A program made the translations under genes and the position numbers. The notes beneath the pieces were generated by a model that saw nothing but the letters and a program-made list of their open reading frames with translations, made no database searches and was not told the origin of the DNA. A stretch of 32,989 nt of DNA from Rubrivivax sp. (GTDB taxonomy: Bacteria > Pseudomonadota > Gammaproteobacteria > Burkholderiales > Burkholderiaceae_C), in contig JAEUPF010000110.1 in assembly GCA_016790425.1 (NCBI GenBank), forward strand, positions 1 to 32,989. Direction: 5' to 3'. Positions 7,948-16,693 of this stretch are shown piece by piece. Position 1 is the first letter of the stretch. Each line of letters begins with the position of its first letter.

Positions 7948-8837
7948 GAGCCGCCGCGTCGTCCGCACCCGCCCCCCCGGCCGGCGCCGACGCGCAGCGC
8001 ATGCGCCTGCACCGGCGGCGCAAGGCCGTCAACGTGCTCGCGCTGGGCATGGCGCTGGCCGCGATGGCGTTCGGGCTCTTCTGGCTCATCTGGATCCTCG
8101 TCGAGACGGTGCGCCTGGGGCTCGGCGGCCTGGCGCTGTCGGTGTTCACCGAGTCGACGCCGCCGCCGCAGGCGGCCACGGGAGGGCTGGCCAACGCCAT
8201 CGTCGGCTCGCTCGTGATGGTGGCGCTGGCGACGGGGCTGGGCACACCGATCGGTGTCATGGCCGGCATCTACCTGGCCGAATACGGCAAGCGCAGCGTG
8301 CTCGGCGCAGTGACGGGGTTCGTCAACGACATCCTGCTGTCGGCGCCGTCGATCGTCATCGGCCTTTTCGTCTACGCCGTTGTCGTGGTGCGGATGAGGA
8401 GCTTCTCGGGCCTGGCCGGCGTGTTGGCGCTGGCGCTGATCGTCATCCCGGTGGTCGTGCGCACGACCGAGAACATGCTCGGCCTGATTCCGAACGCGCT
8501 GCGCGAAGCGGCCTACGCGCTCGGCACGCCGAAGTGGAAGGTCATCTCCTCGGTGACGCTGAAGGCGGCGCGCGCCGGCGTCATCACCGGCGTGCTGCTG
8601 GCGCTGGCGCGCATCGCCGGCGAGACGGCGCCGCTGCTGTTCACCGCGCTGTCGAACCAGTTCTTCAGCGTTGATCTCGGCGCGCCGATGGCCAGCCTGC
8701 CGGTGACGATCTTCAAGTTCGCGATGAGCCCCTACGAGAACTGGCAGAAGCTGGCCTGGGCGGGGGTGTTCATCATCACCGCCGGCGTGCTGGCGCTGAA
8801 CATCGTGGCGCGCACGCTGACGCGCAACAAGAACTAG
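7944..8837 (+). CDS. pstA: Phosphate ABC transporter permease PstA
   Basis: PstA is the second channel subunit of PstSCAB. I chose GTG 7944, which overlaps the pstC stop in a GTGA arrangement and gives 297 residues, normal for PstA (about 280–300). ATG 8001 is an alternative that would still leave all membrane segments. The basic N-terminus [15 protein letters not shown] leads into the first transmembrane helix. The permease motif [23 protein letters not shown], which contacts the ATPase, and the following [11 protein letters not shown] are canonical. Translational coupling to pstC fits the need for a 1:1 ratio. Confidence 0.96.
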   Translation: MRAAASSAPAPPAGADAQRMRLHRRRKAVNVLALGMALAAMAFGLFWLIWILVETVRLGLGGLALSVFTESTPPPQAATGGLANAIVGSLVMVALATGLGTPIGVMAGIYLAEYGKRSVLGAVTGFVNDILLSAPSIVIGLFVYAVVVVRMRSFSGLAGVLALALIVIPVVVRTTENMLGLIPNALREAAYALGTPKWKVISSVTLKAARAGVITGVLLALARIAGETAPLLFTALSNQFFSVDLGAPMASLPVTIFKFAMSPYENWQKLAWAGVFIITAGVLALNIVARTLTRNKN

Positions 8838-8849
8838 GGGCGACGCTGC

Positions 8850-9635
8850 ATGGACACCGCCGGCGGCCTGCCCGCCCTCGAGAAGGTCAAGATCTCGGTG
8901 CGCGATCTGGACTTCTTCTACGGCGGCTTCCACGCGCTGAAGGGCATCAACCTCGACATCCCCGAACGCAAGGTGACGGCGTTCATCGGCCCTTCGGGCT
9001 GCGGCAAGAGCACGCTGCTGCGTGTGTTCAACCGCATGTACGAGCTGTACCCCGAGCAGCGCGCCGTCGGCAGCGTGACGCTGGACGGCGAGGACATCCT
9101 CGCCAGCAAGACCGACGTGACGCTGATCCGCGCCAGGGTCGGCATGGTCTTCCAGAAGCCGACGCCGTTCCCGATGTCGATCCGCGACAACATCGCCTTC
9201 GGCGTGCGCCTGTTCGAGACGCTGCCGCGCGTCGAGATGGACGAGCGCGTGGAGTGGGCGCTGAAGAAGGCGGCGCTGTGGAACGAGGTCAAGGACAAGC
9301 TCGAGCACAGCGGCTCCAGCCTCTCGGGCGGGCAGCAGCAGCGGCTGTGCATCGCACGCGGCATTGCCATCAGGCCCGAGGTGCTGCTGCTGGACGAACC
9401 CTGCTCGGCGCTGGACCCCATCTCCACCGGCAAGATCGAGGAGCTCATCGACGAGCTCAAGAGCGACTACACGGTAATGATCGTCACCCACAACATGCAG
9501 CAGGCGGCGCGGGTCAGCGACTACACGGCCTACATGTACCTCGGCAACCTCGTCGAGTTCGGGCCGACGGCGCAGCTGTTCATGAAGCCGAGGAAGAAGG
9601 ACACCGAGGACTACATCACCGGAAGGTTCGGCTGA
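8850..9635 (+). CDS. pstB: Phosphate ABC transporter ATPase PstB
   Basis: PstB is the ATP-hydrolysing subunit of the phosphate importer and part of the PstSCAB–PhoU–PhoR sensing complex. The 261-residue protein shows Walker [10 protein letters not shown], the Q-loop [13 protein letters not shown], the ABC signature SLSGGQQQR, Walker [15 protein letters not shown] and the switch histidine in MIVTHNMQQ. The N-terminus [23 protein letters not shown] is typical of PstB. It begins 12 bp after pstA, with AGGGGCG in the gap as the ribosome binding site. Confidence 0.97.
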   Translation: MDTAGGLPALEKVKISVRDLDFFYGGFHALKGINLDIPERKVTAFIGPSGCGKSTLLRVFNRMYELYPEQRAVGSVTLDGEDILASKTDVTLIRARVGMVFQKPTPFPMSIRDNIAFGVRLFETLPRVEMDERVEWALKKAALWNEVKDKLEHSGSSLSGGQQQRLCIARGIAIRPEVLLLDEPCSALDPISTGKIEELIDELKSDYTVMIVTHNMQQAARVSDYTAYMYLGNLVEFGPTAQLFMKPRKKDTEDYITGRFG

Positions 9636-9655
9636 CGCCGAAGGAGAGGCCGCAC

Positions 9656-10357
9656 GTGACCGACAAGCATCTGTCCACCCAGTTCGATGCCGAACTCGCC
9701 GGCATCTCGACGCGCGTTCTCGAGATGGGCGGCATCGCCGAGAGCCAGGTGGCGCAGGCGATGGTCGCGCTGCGCCACTTCAGCGCCGAGACCGCCGAGC
9801 AGGTGCTGCGCCAGGAAGCGCGCGTCAACCAGCTGGAGATGGAAATCGACCGCGAGCTCGGCGCCATCATCGCCCGCCGCCAGCCGACCGCGCGCGACCT
9901 GCGCCTGTTGATCGCCGTGCACAAGGCCATCGCCAACCTCGAGCGCGTCGGCGACGAGGCCGCGCGCGTGGCGCGCGTGGTGCAGCGGCTGATCGCGTCG
10001 GGCGCCTCGACCCGGCTGCCGGTGGCCGACCTGCGCTTCGAGAGCGAACTGGCCGTGGCGCAGCTGCGCCGTGCGCTCGATGCGTTCGCTCGCCTGGACA
10101 CCGCCGGCGCCCTCGAGGTGCTGAAGCACGACGACCAGATCGACCGCGAATTCGAGGGCCTGCTGCGCAAGCTCATCACCTACATGATGGAAGACCCGCG
10201 CACGATCTCGGCCAGCATCGACCTCGTCTTCGTCGCCAAGGCGATCGAGCGCGTCGGCGACCACGCCAAGAACCTGGCCGAGGCGGTGATCTACGTCGTC
10301 AAGGGCGCCGACGTGCGCCATGCCACGGTGGCCGAAGTGGAGAGCGCGCTGCGATGA
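9656..10357 (+). CDS. phoU: Phosphate signalling protein PhoU
   Basis: PhoU keeps the PhoR kinase in phosphatase mode when phosphate is plentiful and restrains the Pst transporter. The 233-residue protein is the usual length and forms two three-helix bundles. The repeated metal-binding motif appears as NLERVGDEAARVAR in the first half and AIERVGDHAKNLAEAV in the second. The start codon is GTG 9656; AAGGAGAGG about 8 nt upstream is the best Shine-Dalgarno in this operon. Its stop overlaps the phoB start (ATGA). Confidence 0.96.
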   Translation: MTDKHLSTQFDAELAGISTRVLEMGGIAESQVAQAMVALRHFSAETAEQVLRQEARVNQLEMEIDRELGAIIARRQPTARDLRLLIAVHKAIANLERVGDEAARVARVVQRLIASGASTRLPVADLRFESELAVAQLRRALDAFARLDTAGALEVLKHDDQIDREFEGLLRKLITYMMEDPRTISASIDLVFVAKAIERVGDHAKNLAEAVIYVVKGADVRHATVAEVESALR

Positions 10358-11085
10358 GCCTGGTGCTGGTGGTCGAGGACGAACCGGCGATCGCCGAGCT
10401 CGTCGCGTTGCAGCTGCGCCATTCGGGCCACGAAGTGACCTGCGTCGCCGATGCCGAGGCGGCGCAGGCGGCCGTCGCCGCGCGCCTGCCCGATCTGGTG
10501 CTGCTGGACTGGATGCTGCCCGGACAGTCCGGCGTGCAGCTGGCGCGCCGCTGGCGCGCCGACGCGCGCACCCGCGAGCTGCCGCTGATCATGCTGACGG
10601 CGCGCGTCGAAGAAGGCGACAAGGTGGCCGGCCTCGACGCCGGCGCCGACGACTACCTGACCAAGCCGTTCTCGCCGCGCGAGCTGATGGCCCGCATCCG
10701 CTCGGTGCTTCGGCGGCGGGCGCCGCAGGCGCTGGAAGCGGCCGTCGAAGTCGCCGGCCTGCGCCTGGACCCGGCGACGCGGCGGGTCCGTCGTGACCTC
10801 CATGGCAGCCCGGTGGAGCTGAAGCTCGGGCCCACCGAGTTCCGCCTGCTGCACTTCTTGATGACGCACCCGGAGCGCGTGCACAGCCGCGCGCAGCTTC
10901 TCGACCGCGTATGGGGCGACCATGTCTTCATCGAGGAACGAACGGTCGACGTGCACGTGAAGCGCCTGCGCGAGGCGCTGGCGCCGGCGCAATGCGCCGG
11001 CCTCGTGGAGACGGTGCGCGGTGCCGGCTATCGGCTGACCGCGAACCCGGCCCTGGGCCCGGCGACGCAGCACGCGGCGACCTGA
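10354..11085 (+). CDS. phoB: Phosphate response regulator PhoB
   Basis: PhoB is the transcription factor of the phosphate regulon. In its 243 residues, the receiver domain (about 1–120) has acidic residues EDE at 8–10, phospho-acceptor Asp52 in LLDWMLPG, and the conserved lysine in YLTKPFSPREL. The C-terminal OmpR-type winged helix contains VWGDHVFIEERTVDVHVKRLR, the recognition helix that reads TGTCA repeats. Two such sites are seen upstream (before pstS and, weaker, before sixA). The ATG overlaps the phoU stop by 4 bp. Confidence 0.97.
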   Translation: MSLVLVVEDEPAIAELVALQLRHSGHEVTCVADAEAAQAAVAARLPDLVLLDWMLPGQSGVQLARRWRADARTRELPLIMLTARVEEGDKVAGLDAGADDYLTKPFSPRELMARIRSVLRRRAPQALEAAVEVAGLRLDPATRRVRRDLHGSPVELKLGPTEFRLLHFLMTHPERVHSRAQLLDRVWGDHVFIEERTVDVHVKRLREALAPAQCAGLVETVRGAGYRLTANPALGPATQHAAT

Positions 11086-11097
11086 GCCCGTTCATCG

Positions 11098-12435
11098 ATG
11101 GCCTGGCTCTCCCTGCGCGACATCGCCCCGGCCGCCGCGGCAGTGGCGGGCGTGCTGCTGGGCGCGGCAGTCGGCTCCATGGCCGGCAGCCAGGCGCTCG
11201 GTGTGCTGGTCGGCGCCGCGGTGTTCGTCGGCGCGGTGGCCCTGCGCGACGCCTTGCAGGCGCAGCGGCTGCTGAAATGGCTGCGCGGCTCGATGGAGGG
11301 GCGCGCGCCGCGCACCGGCGGCTTCTGGGGCGAGGTGGCCTATCGCGTCGAGCGTGCACTGCGGCTGCGTGAGAAGGCGCTCGGCGACGAGCGCGAACGG
11401 CTGCGCCAGTTCCTCTCGGGCATCGAGGCGTCGCCCAACGGCGTGCTGCTGCTCGATGCCCAGGAGCACATCGAGTGGTGCAACGCCGTCGCGGCGCAGC
11501 ACTTCGGGCTCGACCCGCACCGCGACCTTCAGCAGAGGGTGACCAATCTCATTCGCGCGCCGGCGTTCGTGAGCTGCCTGCAGGAAGGTGCCTTCGACGA
11601 GCCCGTGCTGCTGCCGGGCAGCGCCGAACGCGGCACGTTGCAGGTGCTGATCCGCCCCTACGGCGACGGCATGAAGCTGGTGCTGTCGCAGGACATCACC
11701 GAACGCGAGCGGGCCGAAGCGATGCGGCGCGACTTCGTGGCCAATGTCTCGCACGAGATCCGCACCCCGCTGACCGTGCTGGCCGGGTTCCTCGAGACGC
11801 TGGCGCAGCTTCCGCTGTCGGAGCCCGAACGCCAGCGCGTGCTGGCGCTGATGCAGCAGCAGACCACGCGCATGCATGCGTTGGTGGCCGACCTGCTGAC
11901 GCTGGCGCAGCTGGAGGGCAGCCCGCAGCCGGCCGGCGACCGCTGGGTCGGCGTCGGCAGCCTGCTCGATGCGGTGCGCGCCGATGCGCTGGCGCTGTCC
12001 GCCGGGCGCCATCGCATCGAGTTCAGCGACGGCGCCGACGCCGAGGTCGCCGGCAATGATCGGGAACTGCTCAGCGCCCTGGGCAACCTGCTCGCCAACG
12101 CCGTCCGCTACACGCCCGAGGGCGGCCGCATCACGGCCGCCTGGCGCTGGCGCGACGACGGCGGCGGCGTTCTGGAGGTTGCCGACACCGGCATCGGCAT
12201 CGCGCGCGAACACCTGCCGCGCATCACCGAGCGCTTCTACCGCGTCGAGGGCAGCCGCTCGCGCGAGACCGGCGGCACCGGGCTCGGCCTGGCGATCGTC
12301 AAGCACGTCGCGCAGCGTCACGGCGGCGAGGTGCAGGTCGACAGCGAGCCCGGCCTCGGCTCGACGTTCCGACTCTTGCTGCCGCCGGGGCGCGTGCGGC
12401 GGCGGGCGGCGTCGAACGAGCCGCTGGCGGCCTAG
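11098..12435 (+). CDS. phoR: Phosphate sensor histidine kinase PhoR
   Basis: PhoR is the membrane kinase/phosphatase of PhoB. In its 445 residues, two short hydrophobic segments lie at about 10–50 with almost no periplasmic loop, as in other PhoR proteins, which sense phosphate through the Pst complex rather than directly. A PAS domain (about 105–200; GIEASPNGVLLLDAQEHIEWCN) is followed by the dimerisation helix with phospho-acceptor His219 in NVSHEIRTPL. The ATPase domain shows the N box (LGNLLANAVRYTPEGG), G1 box (DTGIGI) and G2 box (GTGLGLAIVKHV). It begins 12 bp after phoB and ends the operon. It is convergent with the next gene, 16 bp away. Confidence 0.97.
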   Translation: MAWLSLRDIAPAAAAVAGVLLGAAVGSMAGSQALGVLVGAAVFVGAVALRDALQAQRLLKWLRGSMEGRAPRTGGFWGEVAYRVERALRLREKALGDERERLRQFLSGIEASPNGVLLLDAQEHIEWCNAVAAQHFGLDPHRDLQQRVTNLIRAPAFVSCLQEGAFDEPVLLPGSAERGTLQVLIRPYGDGMKLVLSQDITERERAEAMRRDFVANVSHEIRTPLTVLAGFLETLAQLPLSEPERQRVLALMQQQTTRMHALVADLLTLAQLEGSPQPAGDRWVGVGSLLDAVRADALALSAGRHRIEFSDGADAEVAGNDRELLSALGNLLANAVRYTPEGGRITAAWRWRDDGGGVLEVADTGIGIAREHLPRITERFYRVEGSRSRETGGTGLGLAIVKHVAQRHGGEVQVDSEPGLGSTFRLLLPPGRVRRRAASNEPLAA

Positions 12436-12451
12436 GGAGCGAAAGGGCGCC

Positions 12452-14134
12452 CTAATCCCGGCGCCGGAAGACGAGCGTGCGCTCGTCGCGTTCGGCCGGG
12501 CGCTGCACTTCGGCGATCTGCTCGTACCCGGGCGGCGCAGCCGGCAGTGGTCGCGTGCGCGAGATCAGCAGCAGGTAGCGGCAAGGCGTCGTGGCCGCCG
12601 GGTCGCGCCGCGCATCGACGTGCCAGCGGCCATAGTGCTCGAACGCGGCCACCGCCGCAGCGGTGGCCCCGGGCGCGGCGACGCAGGTGTCCGCCGGCAG
12701 GTCGGCCGGAATGTGCGCCGCGATGCGCTCCACCCACAGCCGCGGGCTGCGCGCGAAGTCGAGCACCGGCAGCCACAGCGTCATCGCCAGCAGCCAGCAC
12801 AGCGTCACGCCCCCGGCGGGCAGCACGAGACTCTTCCACAGCGCTTCGCGGTGGCGGCCGGTGCGCCAGCGCACGAGCCAGATCCACGCCATCGTGCCCG
12901 CCAGGGCCAGCACGAAGGGCAGCGGCGCGAAGCTGGCGTCGAACCCCTGGGCCAGCTTGGCGACGTTGGCCGCCGGCTTGGCCGGCATGCCGGTCTGCAT
13001 CGCCACGTACATCAGCCAGATGAACGCGGCGCCGGCGGTGAAGAAGAGCATCGAGAACCAGTCCACCGCCGCGGCAGTGCTGCGGCGGAAGGTCGGCAGC
13101 GCCAGCGCCGCGAGCACGGCTGCGCCCGGCAGGCCGAGCATCAGCGCGCGGTCCGAGCCGCCCATCGCCAGGTTGGCGGCGAGGGCGACGATCAGCCCGG
13201 TCAGCGGCACCGACAGATGCCGGTGCAGCAGGTGCCGCCGCCAGCGCCACAGCGTCCACAGCGCCAGCAGCCAGCCCGGCCACATGAACCAGGCCCACTG
13301 GCGGGCGATCCCCGGGAGTTGGGCCCAGTCGAGCCCGGGCGAGCGCCAGCGCCACGCACCCAGCCCTTGCGCGGTCAGCGCGGCCAGCACGGCGGCGGCG
13401 CCGATCCACGGCGCATAACGACGCACCTGTGGATAGCTGGAGAACGCGCAGACGGCGATGCCGCCGGCGCCCATCGCCATCGCCATGCTCGGCGCGCCGC
13501 TGCCCGCCAGTGCCGGCAGCGCCGCCAGCACGGCCAGCCGCGCCCGCAGCGGCCGGAACGGTGCTGCGGCCAGCGCGTAGAGGAAGAGGGCGGTGGCGGC
13601 AAGCTGTGCCAGCTCGGGCGTCGTCTCGTGGCCGAGCTGCAGCAGGCCGAGCGAGGCCATCAGCGCCAGCACCGCGCCGTCGGCGATGGCGCGCGCATAG
13701 GCCACCGGCTCCGCTTCGCCGCCGAAGGCGAAAGGCAGCGGCAGCGCGGCGTCGGTGCGCGCCAGGTGGAACGTGGTGTACCAGGTGAGCGCCAGAGCCG
13801 CGGCGAGCAGCAGCGCGAACGGAATGCGGGCCGCGAACTCCGGGCCGACGAGCGGCCCGAGGACGGCAATGAAGCCGGCGCCCAGCCAGTGCGGCAAGAG
13901 GCCCGTGTCGCCGGCGACGCCGCCCAGCGTCGGCATCCACCACGGCGTGCGGCCGTCGGCGATCGCCGCCATCTGGCCGAAGGCGGCGAGGTCGGCATTG
14001 CGCCAGGGGTCGCGGCCGATGACCCCGGGCAGGACGTAGGCCGCGCACAGCAGCAGCAGCGGCAGGCGCGGCAACGCGCGCGCGCCGCGCTCGGTCACCA
14101 GGGCTGGGTTGGGGGCCGCGTTGGAGGTGTTCAC
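12452..14134 (-). CDS. ArnT-like membrane glycosyltransferase (PMT/GT83-type)
   Basis: This is a 560-residue integral membrane protein with about ten or more hydrophobic segments and a short soluble C-terminal domain. Near the N-terminus, after the first membrane segment, is VIGRDPWRNADLAAFGQM (Asp42, Asp48), which corresponds to the acidic first periplasmic loop used by ArnT/PMT enzymes to bind the metal and the polyprenyl-phosphate sugar donor. Family members transfer sugars such as aminoarabinose or mannose to lipid A or proteins. The donor and acceptor here cannot be told from sequence. I chose GTG 14134. A TAGCAT hexamer lies 9 nt upstream with no Shine-Dalgarno, so the transcript may be almost leaderless. 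It is separated from rpmE2 by a terminator and is probably a single-gene unit. Confidence 0.82.
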   Translation of the reverse strand: MNTSNAAPNPALVTERGARALPRLPLLLLCAAYVLPGVIGRDPWRNADLAAFGQMAAIADGRTPWWMPTLGGVAGDTGLLPHWLGAGFIAVLGPLVGPEFAARIPFALLLAAALALTWYTTFHLARTDAALPLPFAFGGEAEPVAYARAIADGAVLALMASLGLLQLGHETTPELAQLAATALFLYALAAAPFRPLRARLAVLAALPALAGSGAPSMAMAMGAGGIAVCAFSSYPQVRRYAPWIGAAAVLAALTAQGLGAWRWRSPGLDWAQLPGIARQWAWFMWPGWLLALWTLWRWRRHLLHRHLSVPLTGLIVALAANLAMGGSDRALMLGLPGAAVLAALALPTFRRSTAAAVDWFSMLFFTAGAAFIWLMYVAMQTGMPAKPAANVAKLAQGFDASFAPLPFVLALAGTMAWIWLVRWRTGRHREALWKSLVLPAGGVTLCWLLAMTLWLPVLDFARSPRLWVERIAAHIPADLPADTCVAAPGATAAAVAAFEHYGRWHVDARRDPAATTPCRYLLLISRTRPLPAAPPGYEQIAEVQRPAERDERTLVFRRRD

Positions 14135-14143
14135 GCCGCCGCG

Positions 14144-14149
14144 ATGCTA
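14144..14149 (-). promoter_or_regulatory. Candidate -10 box of the ArnT-like gene
   Basis: On the − strand TAGCAT (five of six matches to TATAAT allowing G/C at one position each, strictly four of six) stands 9 nt before the GTG start. No Shine-Dalgarno separates them. Confidence 0.4.
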
Positions 14150-14227
14150 GCGGGCCAGCGTGAACGGACGTGAAGGCGGCCGTCCGGTTTGCGCGGCCTG
14201 AGCCGACGTAATCAGCGCGCGTGCGCC

Positions 14228-14269
14228 GCAAGTGCGAAGGGGCAGCCTTCGCTGCCCCTTGTCACTTGC
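14228..14269 (-). terminator. Terminator downstream of rpmE2
   Basis: AAGGGGCAGC (14237–14246) and GCTGCCCCTT (14251–14260) form a perfect 10-bp stem with a 4-nt loop. After a 2-nt mismatch it is extended by GCAAGTG (14228–14234) and CACTTGC (14263–14269). It lies 45 bp beyond the rpmE2 stop. A smaller inverted repeat (GCCTGCG 14268–14274, CGCAGGC 14292–14298) lies between this stem and the gene. Confidence 0.7.
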
Positions 14270-14313
14270 CTGCGCCTTCGCGGCGCGCAGTCGCAGGCTT
14301 GCCGGCTTGCCGG

Positions 14314-14574
14314 CTACTTCTTGATGCCGACGCGGGCGAACTTGTTGCGGAACTTCTCGACGCGGCCGCCGAGGCTGTCCACGCTCTTCTGCGTGCCCGT
14401 GTAGAACGGGTGCGTCTCGCTGGTCACTTCCACCTTGACGAGCGGCAGTTCGCGGCCGTCGTCCATCTTCACCGTCTCCTTCGTTTGCACGCAGGAACGG
14501 GTGACGAACTTGTGGCCGTTGCTCAGGTCCTGGAAACAGACCTCGCGGTACACGGGGTGGATGCCTTCTTTCAT
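14314..14574 (-). CDS. rpmE2: Ribosomal protein bL31 type B
   Basis: This is an 86-residue large-subunit ribosomal protein. [14 protein letters not shown] and the C-terminal [26 protein letters not shown] are the L31 signature. Its two cysteines (Cys13 and one in TRSCVQ) do not form the CxxC pair of the zinc-binding A type, so it is the zinc-independent B type. In many bacteria the B form is induced when zinc is scarce, but no Zur site is recognisable here. The ATG at 14574 is chosen by homology; the longer frame to 14634 adds unrelated residues. It lies downstream of rho on the same strand, with its own probable promoter. Confidence 0.96.
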   Translation of the reverse strand: MKEGIHPVYREVCFQDLSNGHKFVTRSCVQTKETVKMDDGRELPLVKVEVTSETHPFYTGTQKSVDSLGGRVEKFRNKFARVGIKK

Positions 14575-14657
14575 GTCGTTGCCTCGGGGGTTGCGGCAGC
14601 CACGCCACGGACGGTGCTCATCCATTGGGCGCACTTGCCAGGGCGCGAAAACTACGC

Positions 14658-14663
14658 ATTCTA
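14658..14663 (-). promoter_or_regulatory. Candidate -10 box of rpmE2
   Basis: TAGAAT on the − strand (five of six) lies between rho and rpmE2, giving an expected leader of about 77 nt. The -35 region is GC-rich without a clear TTGACA. This hexamer also appears before dnaX. Confidence 0.45.
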
Positions 14664-14703
14664 GCGGCGGTGCAGCGGCAGGGGCCTGTGCCCGGCCGCC
14701 GTT

Positions 14704-15966
14704 TCACCCGCCGCGCCGCATCATGTCGAAGAAGTCGAGGTTGCCCTTGGTCGCCTTCATCTTCTCGAGCACGAACTCCATCGCCTCGATCTCGTCCATC
14801 GGATAGAGCAGCTTGCGCAGGATCCAGGTCTTCTGCAGGATCTCGGGCTTGAGCAGCAGCTCCTCGCGCCGGGTGCCGCTCTTGTTGATGAGGATCGAGG
14901 GGTAGACGCGCTTCTCGGCCATGCGGCGGTCGAGGTGGATCTCGCAGTTGCCGGTGCCCTTGAATTCCTCGTAGATGACCTCGTCCATCTTCGAGCCGGT
15001 GTCGATGAGCGCGGTGCCGATGATGGTGAGCGTGCCGCCTTCCTCGGTGTTGCGCGCGGCACCGAAGAAGCGCTTGGGCCGCTGCAGCGCGTTGGCGTCG
15101 ACACCGCCGGTGAGCACCTTGCCCGAAGAGGGCAGCACGTTGTTGTAGGCGCGCGCCAGGCGGGTGATCGAGTCGAGCAGGATCACCACGTCCTTCTTCA
15201 ACTCGACCAGGCGCTTGGCGCGCTCGATCACCATCTCGGCCACCTGCACATGGCGCGCCGCCGGTTCGTCGAAGGTGGAGCTGATGACCTCGCCGCGCAC
15301 CGTGCGCAGCATCTCGGTCACTTCCTCGGGCCGCTCGTCGACGAGCAGCACGATGAGGTGGATCTCGGGGTGGTTGGCGACGAGCGCGTGCGCCAGCTGC
15401 TGCATCATCACCGTCTTGCCGGTCTTCGGCTGCGCCACGAGCAGGGCGCGCTGGCCCTTGCCGATCGGCGCGACGAGATCGATGATGCGGCAGGTGATGT
15501 TCTCGTCGCTCTTGATGTCGCGTTCGAGCTTGAACTGTTCCTTCGGGAACAGCGGCGTCAAGTTCTCGAACATGATCTTGTGCCGGCTCTCCTCGGGAGT
15601 GAGGCCGTTGACGCGGTCGACCTTCACCAGCGCGAAGTAGCGCTCGCCGTCCTTGGGCACCCGCACCTCGCCTTCGACCATGTCGCCGGTGTGCAGGTTG
15701 AAGCGGCGCACCTGGCTGGGCGACAGGTAGATGTCGTCCGTGCTCGCCATGTAGCTGGTGTCGATCGAGCGCAGGAAGCCGAACCCGTCGGGCAGCACCT
15801 CGAGGACGCCATCGCCGAAGACCTGCTCGCCGCCCTTGGCGCGCTTCTTCATGATCGCGAACATCAATTCCTGCTTGCGCAGGCGACTGACGTTCTCGAT
15901 CTCCAGTGCCTCGCCCATCTCGATGAGCTTGGACACGTGCATGGCCTTCAGTTCGGACAGATGCAT
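14704..15966 (-). CDS. rho: Transcription termination factor Rho
   Basis: Rho is a hexameric RNA helicase that ends transcription at C-rich untranslated sites. Its 420 residues equal the usual length. The N-terminal helical domain [25 protein letters not shown] is followed by the cold-shock-like RNA-binding fold with GFGFLR at 61–66. Walker A AQPKTGKT is at 178–185 (Lys184), Walker B is [17 protein letters not shown], and the Q/R-loop region is [10 protein letters not shown]. The ATG at 15966 is set by homology; the upstream frame is non-conserved. A GAGGGTG sequence about 9–15 nt upstream may serve as ribosome binding site. It lies downstream of trxA with a 261-bp gap holding hairpins, suggesting attenuation or autoregulation. 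Confidence 0.98.
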   Translation of the reverse strand: MHLSELKAMHVSKLIEMGEALEIENVSRLRKQELMFAIMKKRAKGGEQVFGDGVLEVLPDGFGFLRSIDTSYMASTDDIYLSPSQVRRFNLHTGDMVEGEVRVPKDGERYFALVKVDRVNGLTPEESRHKIMFENLTPLFPKEQFKLERDIKSDENITCRIIDLVAPIGKGQRALLVAQPKTGKTVMMQQLAHALVANHPEIHLIVLLVDERPEEVTEMLRTVRGEVISSTFDEPAARHVQVAEMVIERAKRLVELKKDVVILLDSITRLARAYNNVLPSSGKVLTGGVDANALQRPKRFFGAARNTEEGGTLTIIGTALIDTGSKMDEVIYEEFKGTGNCEIHLDRRMAEKRVYPSILINKSGTRREELLLKPEILQKTWILRKLLYPMDEIEAMEFVLEKMKATKGNLDFFDMMRRGG

Positions 15967-15985
15967 CTTCGGGGCACCCTCGGGC

Positions 15986-16024
15986 CCGGCCCGCCGGGGC
16001 CGGCTCAGCACGCCCGATGCGTGC
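15986..16024 (-). promoter_or_regulatory. Two tandem hairpins in the rho leader
   Basis: On the + strand, CCGGCCC (15986–15992) pairs with GGGCCGG (15997–16003), and GCACGC (16008–16013) pairs with GCGTGC (16019–16024). Both are perfect stems with 4–5-nt loops, just upstream of the rho ATG. They would fold in the rho leader RNA and might control its translation or termination. No clear promoter is seen in the rest of the gap (16025–16190). Confidence 0.4.
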
Positions 16025-16190
16025 TGGCCGCCGCGGTGGCGCTGGCGTTGCTGGGGAAAACGGGGGGCGGCACGAAGGCCGCGTGGAGCGTGACCCCCGC
16101 GGCTGCCGCTGTCGAGCCGGTCACCCTTCTTGGCAGGGCCGGCGATCGCGGTGCGGCTGGGCTCTGGTGGCCTCTTGCCTCTCGGCTGGC

Positions 16191-16216
16191 CGGCCGCGCC
16201 CTCCGGGGCGCGGCCG
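16191..16216 (-). terminator. Strong hairpin between trxA and rho
   Basis: CGGCCGCGCCC (16191–16201) and GGGCGCGGCCG (16206–16216) form a perfect 11-bp stem with a 4-nt loop, 11 nt past the trxA stop. There is no U-tract, so termination may be incomplete and allow read-through into rho. Confidence 0.55.
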
Positions 16217-16227
16217 CTGCGGGCGGA

Positions 16228-16557
16228 TTATAGATGCCCGTCGAGGAATGCGGTCAGCTGCGCCTTGCTCAGCGCGCCCACCTTGGTGGCGGCGTGCTCG
16301 CCGCCCTTGAAGAGCATCAGCGTCGGGATGCCGCGGATGCCGAACTTCGCCGGGATGTCGCGGTTCTCGTCGACGTTCATCTTGACGATCTGCACCTTGC
16401 CGTCATAGGTCTTGGCCGCCTCGTCGAGGATGGGGGCGATCATCTTGCACGGCCCGCACCATTCGGCCCAGAAGTCCACCAGCACGGGCTTGTCGGCCTT
16501 CTCCACGTCTTCGCCGAACGAATCGTCGGTCACGTGCTTGATCAACTCGCTGCTCAT
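16228..16557 (-). CDS. trxA: Thioredoxin 1
   Basis: This is a cytoplasmic disulfide reductant of 109 residues with the active site WAEWCGPCK (Cys34, Cys37) and the cis-proline loop [12 protein letters not shown]. The N-terminus [14 protein letters not shown] is typical of proteobacterial TrxA. GGAGAAGG about 5 nt before the ATG is a strong Shine-Dalgarno. The open frame continues far upstream but that part is antisense to the addB-like gene and unrelated. It is divergent from addB across 136 bp and followed by a hairpin and rho. Confidence 0.98.
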   Translation of the reverse strand: MSSELIKHVTDDSFGEDVEKADKPVLVDFWAEWCGPCKMIAPILDEAAKTYDGKVQIVKMNVDENRDIPAKFGIRGIPTLMLFKGGEHAATKVGALSKAQLTAFLDGHL

Positions 16558-16693
16558 GGATCCCTTCTCCGCACACCCAGCCGCCGCGCCGCCGAACGGG
16601 ACGGACACCAAAGCCTGCTTGGGCACAATCATTCTGACACAGGGGTCCTGATCCGCGTCCGTCGCGGGGCCGGCGGCCCGCAATGAGCTGTCA

